Positions 8,411 to 16,993 of a stretch of 64,000 nucleotides of DNA are shown here, one piece after another. The stretch comes from an uncultured Flavobacteriales bacterium. Its GTDB lineage: Bacteria; Bacteroidota; Bacteroidia; Flavobacteriales_G; Salibacteraceae. The position numbers and the translations under genes were made by a program. Each line of letters opens with the position of its first letter. Within the stretch, counting starts at the first letter, position 1. The notes under the pieces were generated by a model. The model was given only the letters and a program-made list of their open reading frames with translations. It was not told the origin of the DNA and ran no database searches. The stretch covers positions 124,001-188,000 of the forward strand of contig CAJQLE010000005.1 in the NCBI GenBank assembly GCA_905479105.1. The letters are read 5' to 3'.

Positions 8411-9293
8411 CTTTAGCTCCTTTTATTTGCTCGATGGTTTTTTCCATCTTTTTATAAAGTTCATTACTTATAGGAGCTAAGGGCAGCCTGACATGTGCCT
8501 CTGTTACGCCCAATATTTCAAGAGCCGCCTTAATGCCACCAGGATTTCCTTCAGCAAATAGGAGATACACGAAATCAATCAATAAGTAATGGTATTTGCG
8601 GGCCTTATTGTAATCGCCAATAAAACAAGCCTTTGAAATTGCTGAAAACTCTTCAGGAAAAGCATTTGCAATTACCGAAATGATGCCATCACCACCAAGA
8701 GACATATGCGGAACAACCAGAGGGTCATCGCCACTAAGAACCAAGAATTTGGAAGGCTTTCGTTTAATGATGGCGCCAACTTGATCTAGGTCACCTGAAG
8801 CTTCCTTCATTGCGATGATATTTGAATGGTTAGCTAATTCCAACGTTGTTGACGATGACATATTTGAAGCCGTTCTTCCCGGAACATTGTACAAAATGAG
8901 CGGCAGTGGACTAGCATCTGCCAAAGCTTTATAATGAGCGATAATGCCATTCTGAGTAGGCTTGTTGTAATAAGGACTTGCAGATAATATCGCATCTACT
9001 CCTTTCAGGTCAATCTTTTCAAACCCATGAATTAAGGCCCTTGTATCATTTCCGCCATGACCAAATACTAGAGGAAGACGCCCTTCATTAACATCAACAA
9101 CACAATCTAAAACTTCTTGCTTCTCACTCTGAGTTAGTGTTGCTGATTCACCCGTTGTTCCTTGAACCACAAGGTAGTCTACACCACCATCAATAAGGTG
9201 ATTTGTCAATGCTTCAAGCGCTGGAAAATCAACCTCGCCTGAAACTTTAAAAGGTGTAACCATTGCTACTCCTGTTCCTCGAAAATCTTTCAT
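8403..9293 (-). CDS. dapA: 4-hydroxy-tetrahydrodipicolinate synthase
   Basis: 296 residues, the normal length for DapA. It condenses pyruvate and aspartate-semialdehyde in the first committed step of lysine and diaminopimelate synthesis in the cytoplasm. Visible active-site elements are TTGES (T46-T47), YYNKPTQ (about 108-114), Y135 in LYNVPGRT and the Schiff-base lysine K163 in IIAMKEASGD. It overlaps its upstream neighbour (DUF6913-like) by four bases and its downstream neighbour by eight, so three genes form a tight operon. Confidence 0.97.
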   Translation of the reverse strand: MKDFRGTGVAMVTPFKVSGEVDFPALEALTNHLIDGGVDYLVVQGTTGESATLTQSEKQEVLDCVVDVNEGRLPLVFGHGGNDTRALIHGFEKIDLKGVDAILSASPYYNKPTQNGIIAHYKALADASPLPLILYNVPGRTASNMSSSTTLELANHSNIIAMKEASGDLDQVGAIIKRKPSKFLVLSGDDPLVVPHMSLGGDGIISVIANAFPEEFSAISKACFIGDYNKARKYHYLLIDFVYLLFAEGNPGGIKAALEILGVTEAHVRLPLAPISNELYKKMEKTIEQIKGAKVE

Positions 9294-9832
9294 GCAGCTT
9301 TTGATTTATTAAACTTGGTGATGTAGTAGTCCAAATGATGAATTAGTTTTCGTACGTCCTTCTCGTCTTTTACATCAATCATAAAATCGAGCAAATATGT
9401 CCTATCCGCATCGTAAGCTCCCGTCTTCCATGAAGCTTTGAGCTTTGAAACTAATACATCACACGCTAACGCTTTTCCTCTTGTTAAGTCAATGAGAACA
9501 TCATAGTTCTTTTTTAGACTTTCTATTAATGATTCAGATTTATACTTTCCTAAAAGATTCAAATCAGCATTTGAGAAAACTATGTTCTTTTTGTTTGGCT
9601 GAGATTTTTGCAATAGTTTCTTCGAAGAAAAGTAAACATAGAAATCAACCTCTTTCAATCCTCTTTTTCGAAGCTCATTCACATAGCTCTGTATATGAGA
9701 AAAAGACGCATCCTCAGAAAACACAGCCACCACCGCCATCTTCATAATCAAATCACCATGAACTAAGCTAGAAAGTCTATCACTTTCCTTACTTCGTTTC
9801 TTAAGAATGTATTTTACAATTGGTGTGATCAC
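9290..9832 (-). CDS. DUF6913-like protein upstream of dapA
   Basis: 180 residues, starting with GTG at 9832; no signal peptide or membrane helix is visible, so it should be cytoplasmic. It is basic at the N-terminus (KYILKKRSKESDRL) with an alternating alpha/beta pattern including 'YDVLIDLTRGKALACDVLVS'. It looks like the DUF6913 family that sits next to dapA in many Flavobacteriales. The stop overlaps the dapA start (ATGA). Function is unknown; conserved linkage hints at a role near cell-wall or lysine metabolism, which is inference. Confidence 0.65.
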   Translation of the reverse strand: MITPIVKYILKKRSKESDRLSSLVHGDLIMKMAVVAVFSEDASFSHIQSYVNELRKRGLKEVDFYVYFSSKKLLQKSQPNKKNIVFSNADLNLLGKYKSESLIESLKKNYDVLIDLTRGKALACDVLVSKLKASWKTGAYDADRTYLLDFMIDVKDEKDVRKLIHHLDYYITKFNKSKAA

Positions 9833-9878
9833 TGTATTAAAAGAATCTATGACGCACGAAACGTCTTTTCAAAAATAA

Positions 9879-10772
9879 CTATCTAATGTTTTGAGACTCC
9901 GGAGGGTCATTGTATATTCTATCTTTCGACCCCGCCTTTAATTCAACATCCTCAACAAACTCCCATTTGCGTCTTTTCCATTGAAAGGCATCAAACTCAA
10001 GGACAGGAATATAAAACTCATACAACCCTTCTAAGTCAGGCTGCATTGGGACTAAATGGTTGAAAACTATACGTTTTTTCTGCTTGTCATAATTCATCGA
10101 AACGCTTGCATCAGTTTTATACTCAATTATAAATCTCTTGATCTTCGACTCATATGGGTAATCAAAAATATCAGCCCCAAATTTCAATCCCCTCTTTGTT
10201 ATGCTTAATACATCAATAACTTTTAAGGATGAATATTGATCCTGACCGTCCCAACCAAGCAACATATAAGCTCTTTTACGTTTCTTTTTACCAGATGCCT
10301 TTGAAGGAATTATGTTATAGTATAATGCACCATACCAATCTTTTTCACTAAAAATTTTGCGGTACTCTCCTTCTAAATTGCGGTATCCTCTTTTAAGCTC
10401 AATTACTTTATGAATATTTTCCTTTTTATCAAAATACTGCACAAAGCAGTAGTACCGATTAGTTTGATCATTAAAAGGCAGATTCCAATTAATCATTCTA
10501 AAATAGCCATCTCCACTGCGTAAATCGGCAATCATGGGGATGGTATCAAACTCAGTAACAAAACTTTTAGGGTGATTCAGCGCATCGCGCATAAACATTA
10601 AGAATTCGGCATTAGCCTGAACTCTTGTTTCGTCATCTTCAGCATCAAGCACCGCTTGACGAAGAACAACTAACTGTTTGATCTTAGCCTTAATGCTAAC
10701 ATCTTGATCATCTTCAGCTCTTAAATCAAAGCTTGAAAATAATAAGCAACAAAGTATAATTCGAGTAATCAT
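9879..10772 (-). CDS. Secreted protein of unknown function
   Basis: 297 residues from the ATG at 10772 (an in-frame TTG lies one codon earlier). A signal peptide covers residues 1-19 (ITRIILCCLLFSSFDLRA). The mature protein is basic in the middle (SGKKKRKRAYMLLGWDGQD) and rich in aromatic beta-strands, with no cysteine motif or recognised catalytic residues. It stands between a ferredoxin and the dapA cluster with gaps of roughly 60 and 46 bases. Proteins of this size and pattern are widespread in Bacteroidota, but I cannot name a family with confidence. Confidence 0.65.
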   Translation of the reverse strand: MITRIILCCLLFSSFDLRAEDDQDVSIKAKIKQLVVLRQAVLDAEDDETRVQANAEFLMFMRDALNHPKSFVTEFDTIPMIADLRSGDGYFRMINWNLPFNDQTNRYYCFVQYFDKKENIHKVIELKRGYRNLEGEYRKIFSEKDWYGALYYNIIPSKASGKKKRKRAYMLLGWDGQDQYSSLKVIDVLSITKRGLKFGADIFDYPYESKIKRFIIEYKTDASVSMNYDKQKKRIVFNHLVPMQPDLEGLYEFYIPVLEFDAFQWKRRKWEFVEDVELKAGSKDRIYNDPPESQNIR

Positions 10773-10833
10773 CAATGCGAAGATTGATCGATTATCACTT
10801 CAAATGATGAAAAGAAAAGAAAGTAATTGACGA

Positions 10834-11181
10834 TTAAAGGTGGAGAAACTCTTTTTTACCCACTAAATCTTCTCTAGACTCTCTGAAATCAGGGTCATCA
10901 ATACAGCAATCTACCGGACAAACAGCAGCACATTGGGGTTCATCATGAAACCCAACGCATTCGGTACATTTATCTGTAACGATGTAATAAACGTCCATAG
11001 AATTAGGCTCATTTTCAGCATCTGCTTCTGCCTCAGCACCATTCTTTCCTGCAACGTGACCTGTTAATCCTGTTCCATCAGCAAAACGCCATTCCATTCC
11101 ACCTTCGTAAATAGCGTTGTTTGGACACTCAGGTTCGCAAGCTCCACAGTTGATGCACTCATCGGTTATCATTATTGCCAT
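10834..11181 (-). CDS. 2[4Fe-4S] ferredoxin, Allochromatium type
   Basis: 115 residues. The first cluster motif is C9-x2-C12-x2-C15-x3-C19-P ([13 protein letters not shown]). The second is a long-loop type, C-x2-C-x8-C-x3-C-P ([21 protein letters not shown]), as in Alvin-type ferredoxins with a very low-potential cluster. An acidic insertion of about 40 residues ([14 protein letters not shown]) separates the motifs. It is a soluble electron carrier; partners are not visible nearby. A TACATTTG -7 element is present before the start. Confidence 0.92.
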   Translation of the reverse strand: MAIMITDECINCGACEPECPNNAIYEGGMEWRFADGTGLTGHVAGKNGAEAEADAENEPNSMDVYYIVTDKCTECVGFHDEPQCAAVCPVDCCIDDPDFRESREDLVGKKEFLHL

Positions 11182-11210
11182 GACCGAAATTCAATTTTAA
11201 GTTTGGGTGG

Positions 11211-11218
11211 CAAATGTA
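11211..11218 (-). promoter_or_regulatory. Candidate -7 element of the ferredoxin gene
   Basis: TACATTTG on the minus strand, 30 bases before the ATG, is a perfect TAnnTTTG and is followed by CCACCCAA much as before ychF (CCGCCCAA). A good TTTG -33 element is not visible. Confidence 0.35.
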
Positions 11219-11276
11219 ACAGGATGAAATGTGAATTGAATAAAGATCTTTACCAAACTTCAACAACAAATTACTT

Positions 11277-11657
11277 ATGGAAGACATTAAATCTCGGGAG
11301 GATATTGAGTTTTTAATTCAAACCTTTTATTCAAAGGCTTTAAAGGATAAAACGATTGGTCATTTTTTCAACGAAGTCGTTTCGCTTGATTTAGAATCTC
11401 ACCTACCGAAGATGTATGATTTTTGGGAAATGGTGCTATTTGACTCCAGTGAATACAAGGGTAATCCTATGAAAGTACACCAAGACTTAAACACAAAAAG
11501 TGCGATGAATAAAACTCACTTTGATGTATGGATCAGTCTATTCAATGAAACTGTTGACGCGAATTTTAGCGGTGTAAAAGCAAATCATGCAAAAACTAGA
11601 GCCTTGTCAATGGCGACAATGATCCAAATAAAGACCTTTAATCAGAATAAGGGCTGA
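11277..11657 (+). CDS. Group III truncated haemoglobin
   Basis: 126 residues. The sequence has the group III truncated globin pattern: FLIQTFYSKALKD at helix A/B, then HLPKMYDFWEMVLF, YKGNPMKVHQDL, and HFDVWISLFNETVD containing the probable proximal histidine (F8). Such globins bind O2 or NO at a haem iron. The gene is cytoplasmic (no signal), monocistronic and divergent from the ferredoxin. A physiological role in nitrosative stress or microaerobic growth is plausible but not shown. Confidence 0.9.
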   Translation: MEDIKSREDIEFLIQTFYSKALKDKTIGHFFNEVVSLDLESHLPKMYDFWEMVLFDSSEYKGNPMKVHQDLNTKSAMNKTHFDVWISLFNETVDANFSGVKANHAKTRALSMATMIQIKTFNQNKG

Positions 11658-11658
11658 T

Positions 11659-12756
11659 TTAGACGTTGAATCTGAAGTGCATTACGTCACCATCTTTAAC
11701 AACGTACTCTTTACCTTCAACATGAAGCTTTCCAGCGTCCTTTACTGCGCTTTCTGATTTGTAGTGAATGTAATCATCATAACCAATTACTTCTGCTCGA
11801 ATAAATCCTTTTTCGAAGTCTGTATGAATCACACCTGCGGCCTGAGGCGCTTTGAAACCCTCCAAAATCGTCCAAGCTCTTACTTCTTTTACCCCTGCAG
11901 TGAAATATGTATTAAGATTAAGCAGACGATACGCACTATTGATAAGCTTGGCTACACCAGCTTCTTCAAGGCCTAAGTCCTCCAAAAACATTTTACGCTC
12001 ATCATAAGTATCCAACGATGCAATGTCAGCCTCAATCCCTACACCCAACACCAACACCTCTGCATTTTCATCCTTTACAGCTTCCTTTACTTGATCAACC
12101 ATTGCATTGCCATTCACCGCAGAAGCTTCATCCACATTGCACACATACATCACTGGCTTATCAGTGAGTAAGTATAAATCTGATGTAAGCTCCTTTTCTT
12201 TTTCATCAATATCAGCAGATCTTGCAGACTTTCCAGTTTCAAGATGCAATCTGTATTTCTCATAGATATCAAATAGCTTCTTCGAATCTTTGTCGCCAAC
12301 TTGTGCCTGCTTCCTGATCTTGTCTGTTCTCTTTTGAAGTGTTTCAAGGTCTTTCAACTGCAGCTCCATATCAATCACTTCCTTGTCTCTAACTGGATTC
12401 ACATTGCCATCAACATGAACTATGTTTCCATCTTCAAAACATCTCAATACATGAATGATAGCATCACATTCGCGAATATTACCAAGGAACTGATTTCCTA
12501 AACCTTCTCCTTTACTTGCACCTTTAACCAATCCAGCAATATCAACGATTTCAATAGTGGTTGGAAGAATTCTTTCAGGATTAACCAGTTCTGCCAACTT
12601 ATTTAGCCTTTCGTCTGGAACAGTTATAGTTCCTACGTTCGGTTCGATCGTACAAAAAGGGAAATTAGCAGCTTGAGCTTTCGCGTTACTCAAACAATTG
12701 AAAAGGGTTGATTTACCAACATTAGGAAGACCAACAATACCACATTTTAAAGCCAT
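11659..12756 (-). CDS. ychF: Ribosome-associated ATPase YchF (Obg family)
   Basis: 365 residues, full length. The G domain has the P-loop GLPNVGKST (residues 8-16) and DIAGLVKGASKGEGLGNQFL (switch II). The NxxE-type specificity motif (CNVDEAS) explains the family's ATP preference. The helical coiled-coil insert is at about 140-200 and the C-terminal TGS domain ends KDGDVMHFRFNV. It is a universally conserved protein linked to translation and stress responses. It stands alone, convergent with the globin gene one base away. Confidence 0.97.
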   Translation of the reverse strand: MALKCGIVGLPNVGKSTLFNCLSNAKAQAANFPFCTIEPNVGTITVPDERLNKLAELVNPERILPTTIEIVDIAGLVKGASKGEGLGNQFLGNIRECDAIIHVLRCFEDGNIVHVDGNVNPVRDKEVIDMELQLKDLETLQKRTDKIRKQAQVGDKDSKKLFDIYEKYRLHLETGKSARSADIDEKEKELTSDLYLLTDKPVMYVCNVDEASAVNGNAMVDQVKEAVKDENAEVLVLGVGIEADIASLDTYDERKMFLEDLGLEEAGVAKLINSAYRLLNLNTYFTAGVKEVRAWTILEGFKAPQAAGVIHTDFEKGFIRAEVIGYDDYIHYKSESAVKDAGKLHVEGKEYVVKDGDVMHFRFNV

Positions 12757-12776
12757 TACATGTTCAAATTGGGCGG

Positions 12777-12806
12777 CAAATGTAGGTTAAAACTTATCGT
12801 TATAAA
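12777..12806 (-). promoter_or_regulatory. Candidate ychF promoter
   Basis: Minus strand TTTA (12803-12806), 18-base spacer, TACATTTG (12777-12784). This fits the Bacteroidota TTTG/TAnnTTTG consensus and would give a leader of about 15-20 bases. Confidence 0.45.
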
Positions 12807-12814
12807 CGGAGTAT

Positions 12815-15712
12815 TTATTCATACAAAACAGATACTGAGCCATTCTCCGTGCGACCGTCAACGACTAAATTATAAAAGTAAACTCCTGGCGAAACCAGCT
12901 CTCCGCTCGGAAGGTGTCCATCCCAACGTGCATTATTACCTGAGCCTTTGAAAATCAAAACTCCCCAACGATTATAAACAGATAAATAAATTTGATCAAA
13001 GTATTCGTAACCGCCCAAATCGAAGTAGTCATTTAAACCGTCTCCATTGGGCGTGATAACATTTGGCCCATGCACTTGACAATCAAGGAATGAGATGAAA
13101 ACTTCATCCGCATCAGTGCCGCATTCATTCGATATTATTACAGAATAATACCCCGTGTCATAAACCGCAATTGAGGAATCATTGCTCCCATTTGACCAAC
13201 GAAAAGAGTAATTATCCTTATGTCTTTGAGTTATTGTAAGTATAAAGGGTCTGTCCTTAGCACAAATAGTAGAATCGTTGATTGAAATTGAAGGCGCTTG
13301 ACCAAACTGCACTGGCAAACTATCGAGACTTGCACAAGTAGAATCGAAATAACCAACGGTCACAAAACCTCTTTGATCTGAAAATAGAATCGCCTCCTGA
13401 GCCGCTGATTGCAAAAAGACCAAGTTCGTATCAATTTCAGAGTCTAATATTGACCAGTATCCGCCCAACGAAGATTTACTAAGAGATATCGTATCTAAAC
13501 TATCGCAAACAGGATTTTGAGACAAGAGCCTTGGTGCTCTATAAAAAGTGACATCAATACTATCAGTCTGAGAATTGCATCCCGTAACGGTCAGGTAATA
13601 AGTTCCAGATTGAGTCACGACCAATTCTCTATCCGTCTCCCCACCTACGGACCAAGAATAGACAGCATTGAGCTCATCAGTAGCTGGGATAATCGCAAAA
13701 GTATCCCCAAAGCACCCTAATGTATCATTGAATAAATCTGCTGGAATATCGCCATAGTATGACAATTTCAATGTATCTAAGAACAAACATTGGTTCTTAA
13801 AATACTGCATTTCAATCAAGTAAGTGGCGTTAGAATCTGTAGTAATTAAGACGATTGTATCTTGATTACTAGGCGAAAATTGTAAATGACTCTCACCGTA
13901 AAGTGGATTCCAAAAAGTAGAGTCACTGTTGCTCACTGACAATGTTATTTCATCCAAACATGTTCCAGTGTCGATACTTACGGGCAATGGTTTTGGAGTT
14001 TGATAGACTGATATTGTAGTGTCAGAAAGGCAACCAAAATCATCTAAGACCTGAAAGGTATAGTAGTTAAAACCTGCTGTATCATTGAATAGTGAGACAA
14101 TAGTATCTCCGAAGCTTGTCACCGCTGGGTCATTTACAGAGTTACCATCATGCCATTGAGCATCAACAATTGTGCTTGTGTAGCTTTCAAAGTTGGGGTT
14201 GATATATGGATTAAAGAAAATCGCCCAATCGAATATATAACCATTGTCTACTGCCAGGTTATCTCTTATGGTTAGCTTCCAAGTTCCATTAACAGGACAT
14301 CCAATTAAATCATCAAAGGTTTGTTCGGGCAAGTAGATACTATCTGGATTCATTCCTTGCCCAGGAGAGAGAGTAGTCGGAAGCGTATTACCCAATCCGT
14401 GCTCTGTAGCCATAGTTCCCCAATCAGCTAGTGTATCACTAAAATTATATGTCCAGCCAATACCTGGATTACTGGTTCCATCGTCCAAAGCATCGCCCAA
14501 ATATGTTCCGCCACCATTAAATCCACCTGCAAAAGCTGGACCAATACCAGTGCCTCCGAAGCTATTAAAAACAATAATTGAATCACCATTCGGGCAACTT
14601 AACATCATCTCTAAATCTCCTAGAAAAGAATGTTCCATTGTTATGGAAAGACGCATAACATCCACTCCTGAACTTAACGTTTGTCCTGATCCAAATCCAG
14701 ATATTTCAACTTCAGCTTCGTAGTTCACTTGATTTCCATCTGGCAAAAAAGTTAACCCAGCAAAAGAGCCTCCTACTTCAGTAATCGAAACCGTAGAGCT
14801 CACCCCAACTGTGTCACTCCCTGTAAGGCCGGCTATTAAAATAACAGTATCTCCTTCGCAAATCGAATCATTCAATGCTCGCGTTTGAGAGAAATCAATC
14901 CTTGGAGCAACTCTTATGGATGAAGCAATCTGCTCTGTATAAGGAAATTGATCTGTAACCTGAAGTGTAACCACATAACCAGCGCTGTTAGGTGGAAAGT
15001 ACCAAACACTATCTCCAACAGCAGTTTGTCCATCACTAAAAAACCACTTATATATAACGTTGGTATCGTTTTGAGAATAACCTATGCCAGCATTTTCAAG
15101 TGAAAACGGGAAATCTGCTGTAGCCACATATAAAATAGAATCCTGTCCACACATTGTTATCCTTCCCGTATCCGCAGGAACCATTGAATCTGTCAAATTA
15201 CCGTTTACATAACCTTGCATATGGGGAACAAAAGGCTGAGGTAAACTTGCGCATGCTACATTGGCATCCCAGCCAGCACTATCTACAACTGGCCCTGATT
15301 GAAAAGCAACGGTGATGCATCCTGACGGATTATTAAAATAAGAAGCTTGAGCGCTAAATCCACTTGGATCTGTAAAACTATTATGAGCTCCTAAATAGGG
15401 CGAAAATACATCTGGCCCATCCCATGCATAAACACTATCACCTGCACCTACACTCCATCCAAAAGAAAATGCCACAACAACTTTGCTATTATTGACAAGA
15501 TCCGGACAAAAAACAATCGTATCAGAAAAGTTAGGGCTGTAATTTCCCCCGGGCCCTCCATCATCGTAAAAATTTGGTCCTACAATAGTGTTTATGACAG
15601 GGCAATCCAAGGGATTGGCTTGATCAAAACTTGGATCGGTAATAAGAATAGTCTGAGCATGAGAAACTGTTAAAACAGTAAGCAAAGCAAAAAATGATAG
15701 AAGCCTTTTCAT
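12815..15712 (-). CDS. Large secreted protein with P-domain and gliding-motility-type C-terminus (T9SS type B)
   Basis: 965 residues with a signal peptide (MKRLLSFFALLTVLTVSHAQ). A CUB/PKD-like region occupies the first 280 residues. A proprotein-convertase P-domain-like beta-sandwich lies at roughly 300-510 (SITMEHSFLGDLEMMLSCP ... NGTWKLTIRDN). Several Ig/PKD-like segments follow, and the C-terminal 90 residues are the CHU_C domain (VITPNGDGLNDYFDL ... YNRWGVLIFKG ... GVYFYNLVVDG). The ending marks export and surface attachment through T9SS (type B signal). No protease domain is present, so adhesion or a structural role is more likely. Its start overlaps the stop of the 103-residue gene by four bases. 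Confidence 0.88.
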   Translation of the reverse strand: MKRLLSFFALLTVLTVSHAQTILITDPSFDQANPLDCPVINTIVGPNFYDDGGPGGNYSPNFSDTIVFCPDLVNNSKVVVAFSFGWSVGAGDSVYAWDGPDVFSPYLGAHNSFTDPSGFSAQASYFNNPSGCITVAFQSGPVVDSAGWDANVACASLPQPFVPHMQGYVNGNLTDSMVPADTGRITMCGQDSILYVATADFPFSLENAGIGYSQNDTNVIYKWFFSDGQTAVGDSVWYFPPNSAGYVVTLQVTDQFPYTEQIASSIRVAPRIDFSQTRALNDSICEGDTVILIAGLTGSDTVGVSSTVSITEVGGSFAGLTFLPDGNQVNYEAEVEISGFGSGQTLSSGVDVMRLSITMEHSFLGDLEMMLSCPNGDSIIVFNSFGGTGIGPAFAGGFNGGGTYLGDALDDGTSNPGIGWTYNFSDTLADWGTMATEHGLGNTLPTTLSPGQGMNPDSIYLPEQTFDDLIGCPVNGTWKLTIRDNLAVDNGYIFDWAIFFNPYINPNFESYTSTIVDAQWHDGNSVNDPAVTSFGDTIVSLFNDTAGFNYYTFQVLDDFGCLSDTTISVYQTPKPLPVSIDTGTCLDEITLSVSNSDSTFWNPLYGESHLQFSPSNQDTIVLITTDSNATYLIEMQYFKNQCLFLDTLKLSYYGDIPADLFNDTLGCFGDTFAIIPATDELNAVYSWSVGGETDRELVVTQSGTYYLTVTGCNSQTDSIDVTFYRAPRLLSQNPVCDSLDTISLSKSSLGGYWSILDSEIDTNLVFLQSAAQEAILFSDQRGFVTVGYFDSTCASLDSLPVQFGQAPSISINDSTICAKDRPFILTITQRHKDNYSFRWSNGSNDSSIAVYDTGYYSVIISNECGTDADEVFISFLDCQVHGPNVITPNGDGLNDYFDLGGYEYFDQIYLSVYNRWGVLIFKGSGNNARWDGHLPSGELVSPGVYFYNLVVDGRTENGSVSVLYE

Positions 15713-16020
15713 TGTTCAAGCTCTTTAAATTCTCTTCTAACCAAATTCATTGGCTTAAGCACTAACATTCTATCGCCATCTGCAATAATGAAATATTGAA
15801 ATTTTTGATCATCAATTTCAAAAGGAATCATTTCAAAAGAAAATGGTTCAAAACCAATTTCACCAATTTTATTCTTAGGATCTGAAAGCTTTTCAGTTGG
15901 CACATTCGAAACGTACCAACTATTCTCTTTCACAAACTCATCAAAAGATGGAGCGTCTTGTGCACTTATACCTTTCGAAATAAAGGTGACTAATATTATA
16001 GTTAGAAATATCCTAATCAT
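15709..16020 (-). CDS. Small secreted protein coupled to the CHU_C protein
   Basis: 103 residues with a signal peptide (MIRIFLTIILVTFISKGISAQ) and a mature part of about 82 residues without cysteines. The ATGA overlap with the 965-residue surface protein indicates translational coupling, so it may assist folding, export or anchoring of that protein. That is inference from position only; I recognise no family. Confidence 0.65.
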   Translation of the reverse strand: MIRIFLTIILVTFISKGISAQDAPSFDEFVKENSWYVSNVPTEKLSDPKNKIGEIGFEPFSFEMIPFEIDDQKFQYFIIADGDRMLVLKPMNLVRREFKELEQ

Positions 16021-16132
16021 GTTTTAAAATTAAGTTTAAGAAAAATCTAGCCATTACAACTTCTCAAAAGTTTTAAACATTCGCTTTCTGCCGAAGCAAG
16101 GCCTTCTATTTTCGCGATCTGAAGCAAAACAA

Positions 16133-16978
16133 ATGGCAGAGATAGACTTCCTAACGAAACGTTCATCACAAGTAAGACGTGATATTGTAAGAATGGTGCA
16201 CTCGTGCTATAGCGGTCACCCAGGAGGCTCGCTTGGATGTGCCGATTTTTTCGTTGCACTCTATGGTGAAATGATGAGCTTCGACTCGAAGAACTTCGAA
16301 ATGGATGGAAAAGACGAGGATCTTTTCTTTTTATCTAACGGTCATATTAGTCCTGTGTGGTATTCAGCATTGGCGCGAAGCGGCTATTTCCCCATTGAAG
16401 AATTAGCAACATTCCGTCAAATAGATTCCCGCCTTCAAGGTCACCCAACTACCGCTGAGCATTTACCCGGAATTAGAATGGCCTCCGGTTCTTTAGGTCA
16501 AGGTCTAAGTGTGGCTATTGGAGCTGCTTTAGCGAAAAAGCTAAACAATGACGATCATCTGATTTACACGTTACATGGTGATGGTGAACTTCAGGAAGGA
16601 CAAATTTGGGAAGCTGCGATGTATGCACCACATCACAAAGTGGATAACCTCATTGCTTCTATAGATTACAATAGCCGTCAGATCGATGGTGATGTGGATG
16701 ACGTGCTATCTCTCGGAAACCTTCGAGCCAAGTGGGAAGCTTTTGGATGGGATGTGCTAGAAACGAATGGCAACAACATGGCTGAATTAGTGGGAACATT
16801 GAAAAAAGCCAAAGGAATGACCGGCAACGGAAAGCCTATCGTTATTATAATGACAACTGAAATGGGACAAGGTGTGGATTTCATGATGGGAAGTCATAAA
16901 TGGCATGGCGTTGCTCCAAATGATGAACAATTGGCCCAAGCTTTGAGTCAACTGGCCGAAACGGAAGGTGATTACTAA
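16133..16978 (+). CDS. Transketolase, N-terminal (TPP pyrophosphate-binding) subunit
   Basis: 281 residues, corresponding to the first half of classical transketolase. The TPP/Mg motif is visible as HGDGELQEGQIWEAAM ... NLIASIDYNSRQIDG, with SGHPGGSLGCADFF near the N-terminus and the family's H-rich loop. It needs the C-terminal subunit encoded at 18384-19343 to make the active alpha2beta2 enzyme of the pentose phosphate pathway. Split transketolases are usual in this phylum, but here another gene stands between the halves. A perfect hairpin covers its stop codon. Confidence 0.95.
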   Translation: MAEIDFLTKRSSQVRRDIVRMVHSCYSGHPGGSLGCADFFVALYGEMMSFDSKNFEMDGKDEDLFFLSNGHISPVWYSALARSGYFPIEELATFRQIDSRLQGHPTTAEHLPGIRMASGSLGQGLSVAIGAALAKKLNNDDHLIYTLHGDGELQEGQIWEAAMYAPHHKVDNLIASIDYNSRQIDGDVDDVLSLGNLRAKWEAFGWDVLETNGNNMAELVGTLKKAKGMTGNGKPIVIIMTTEMGQGVDFMMGSHKWHGVAPNDEQLAQALSQLAETEGDY

Positions 16979-16987
16979 ATCACCTTC
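16964..16987 (+). other. Perfect 10-bp inverted repeat across the transketolase-N stop codon
   Basis: GAAGGTGATT (16964-16973), loop ACTA, AATCACCTTC (16978-16987). The RNA would form a stable 10-bp stem with a tetraloop that contains the first two bases of the TAA stop. No T-run follows, so it is not a typical intrinsic terminator. It sits seven bases before the VWA start codon and could modulate translation or mRNA processing between the two genes. Confidence 0.6.
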
Positions 16988-16993
16988 AAATCA

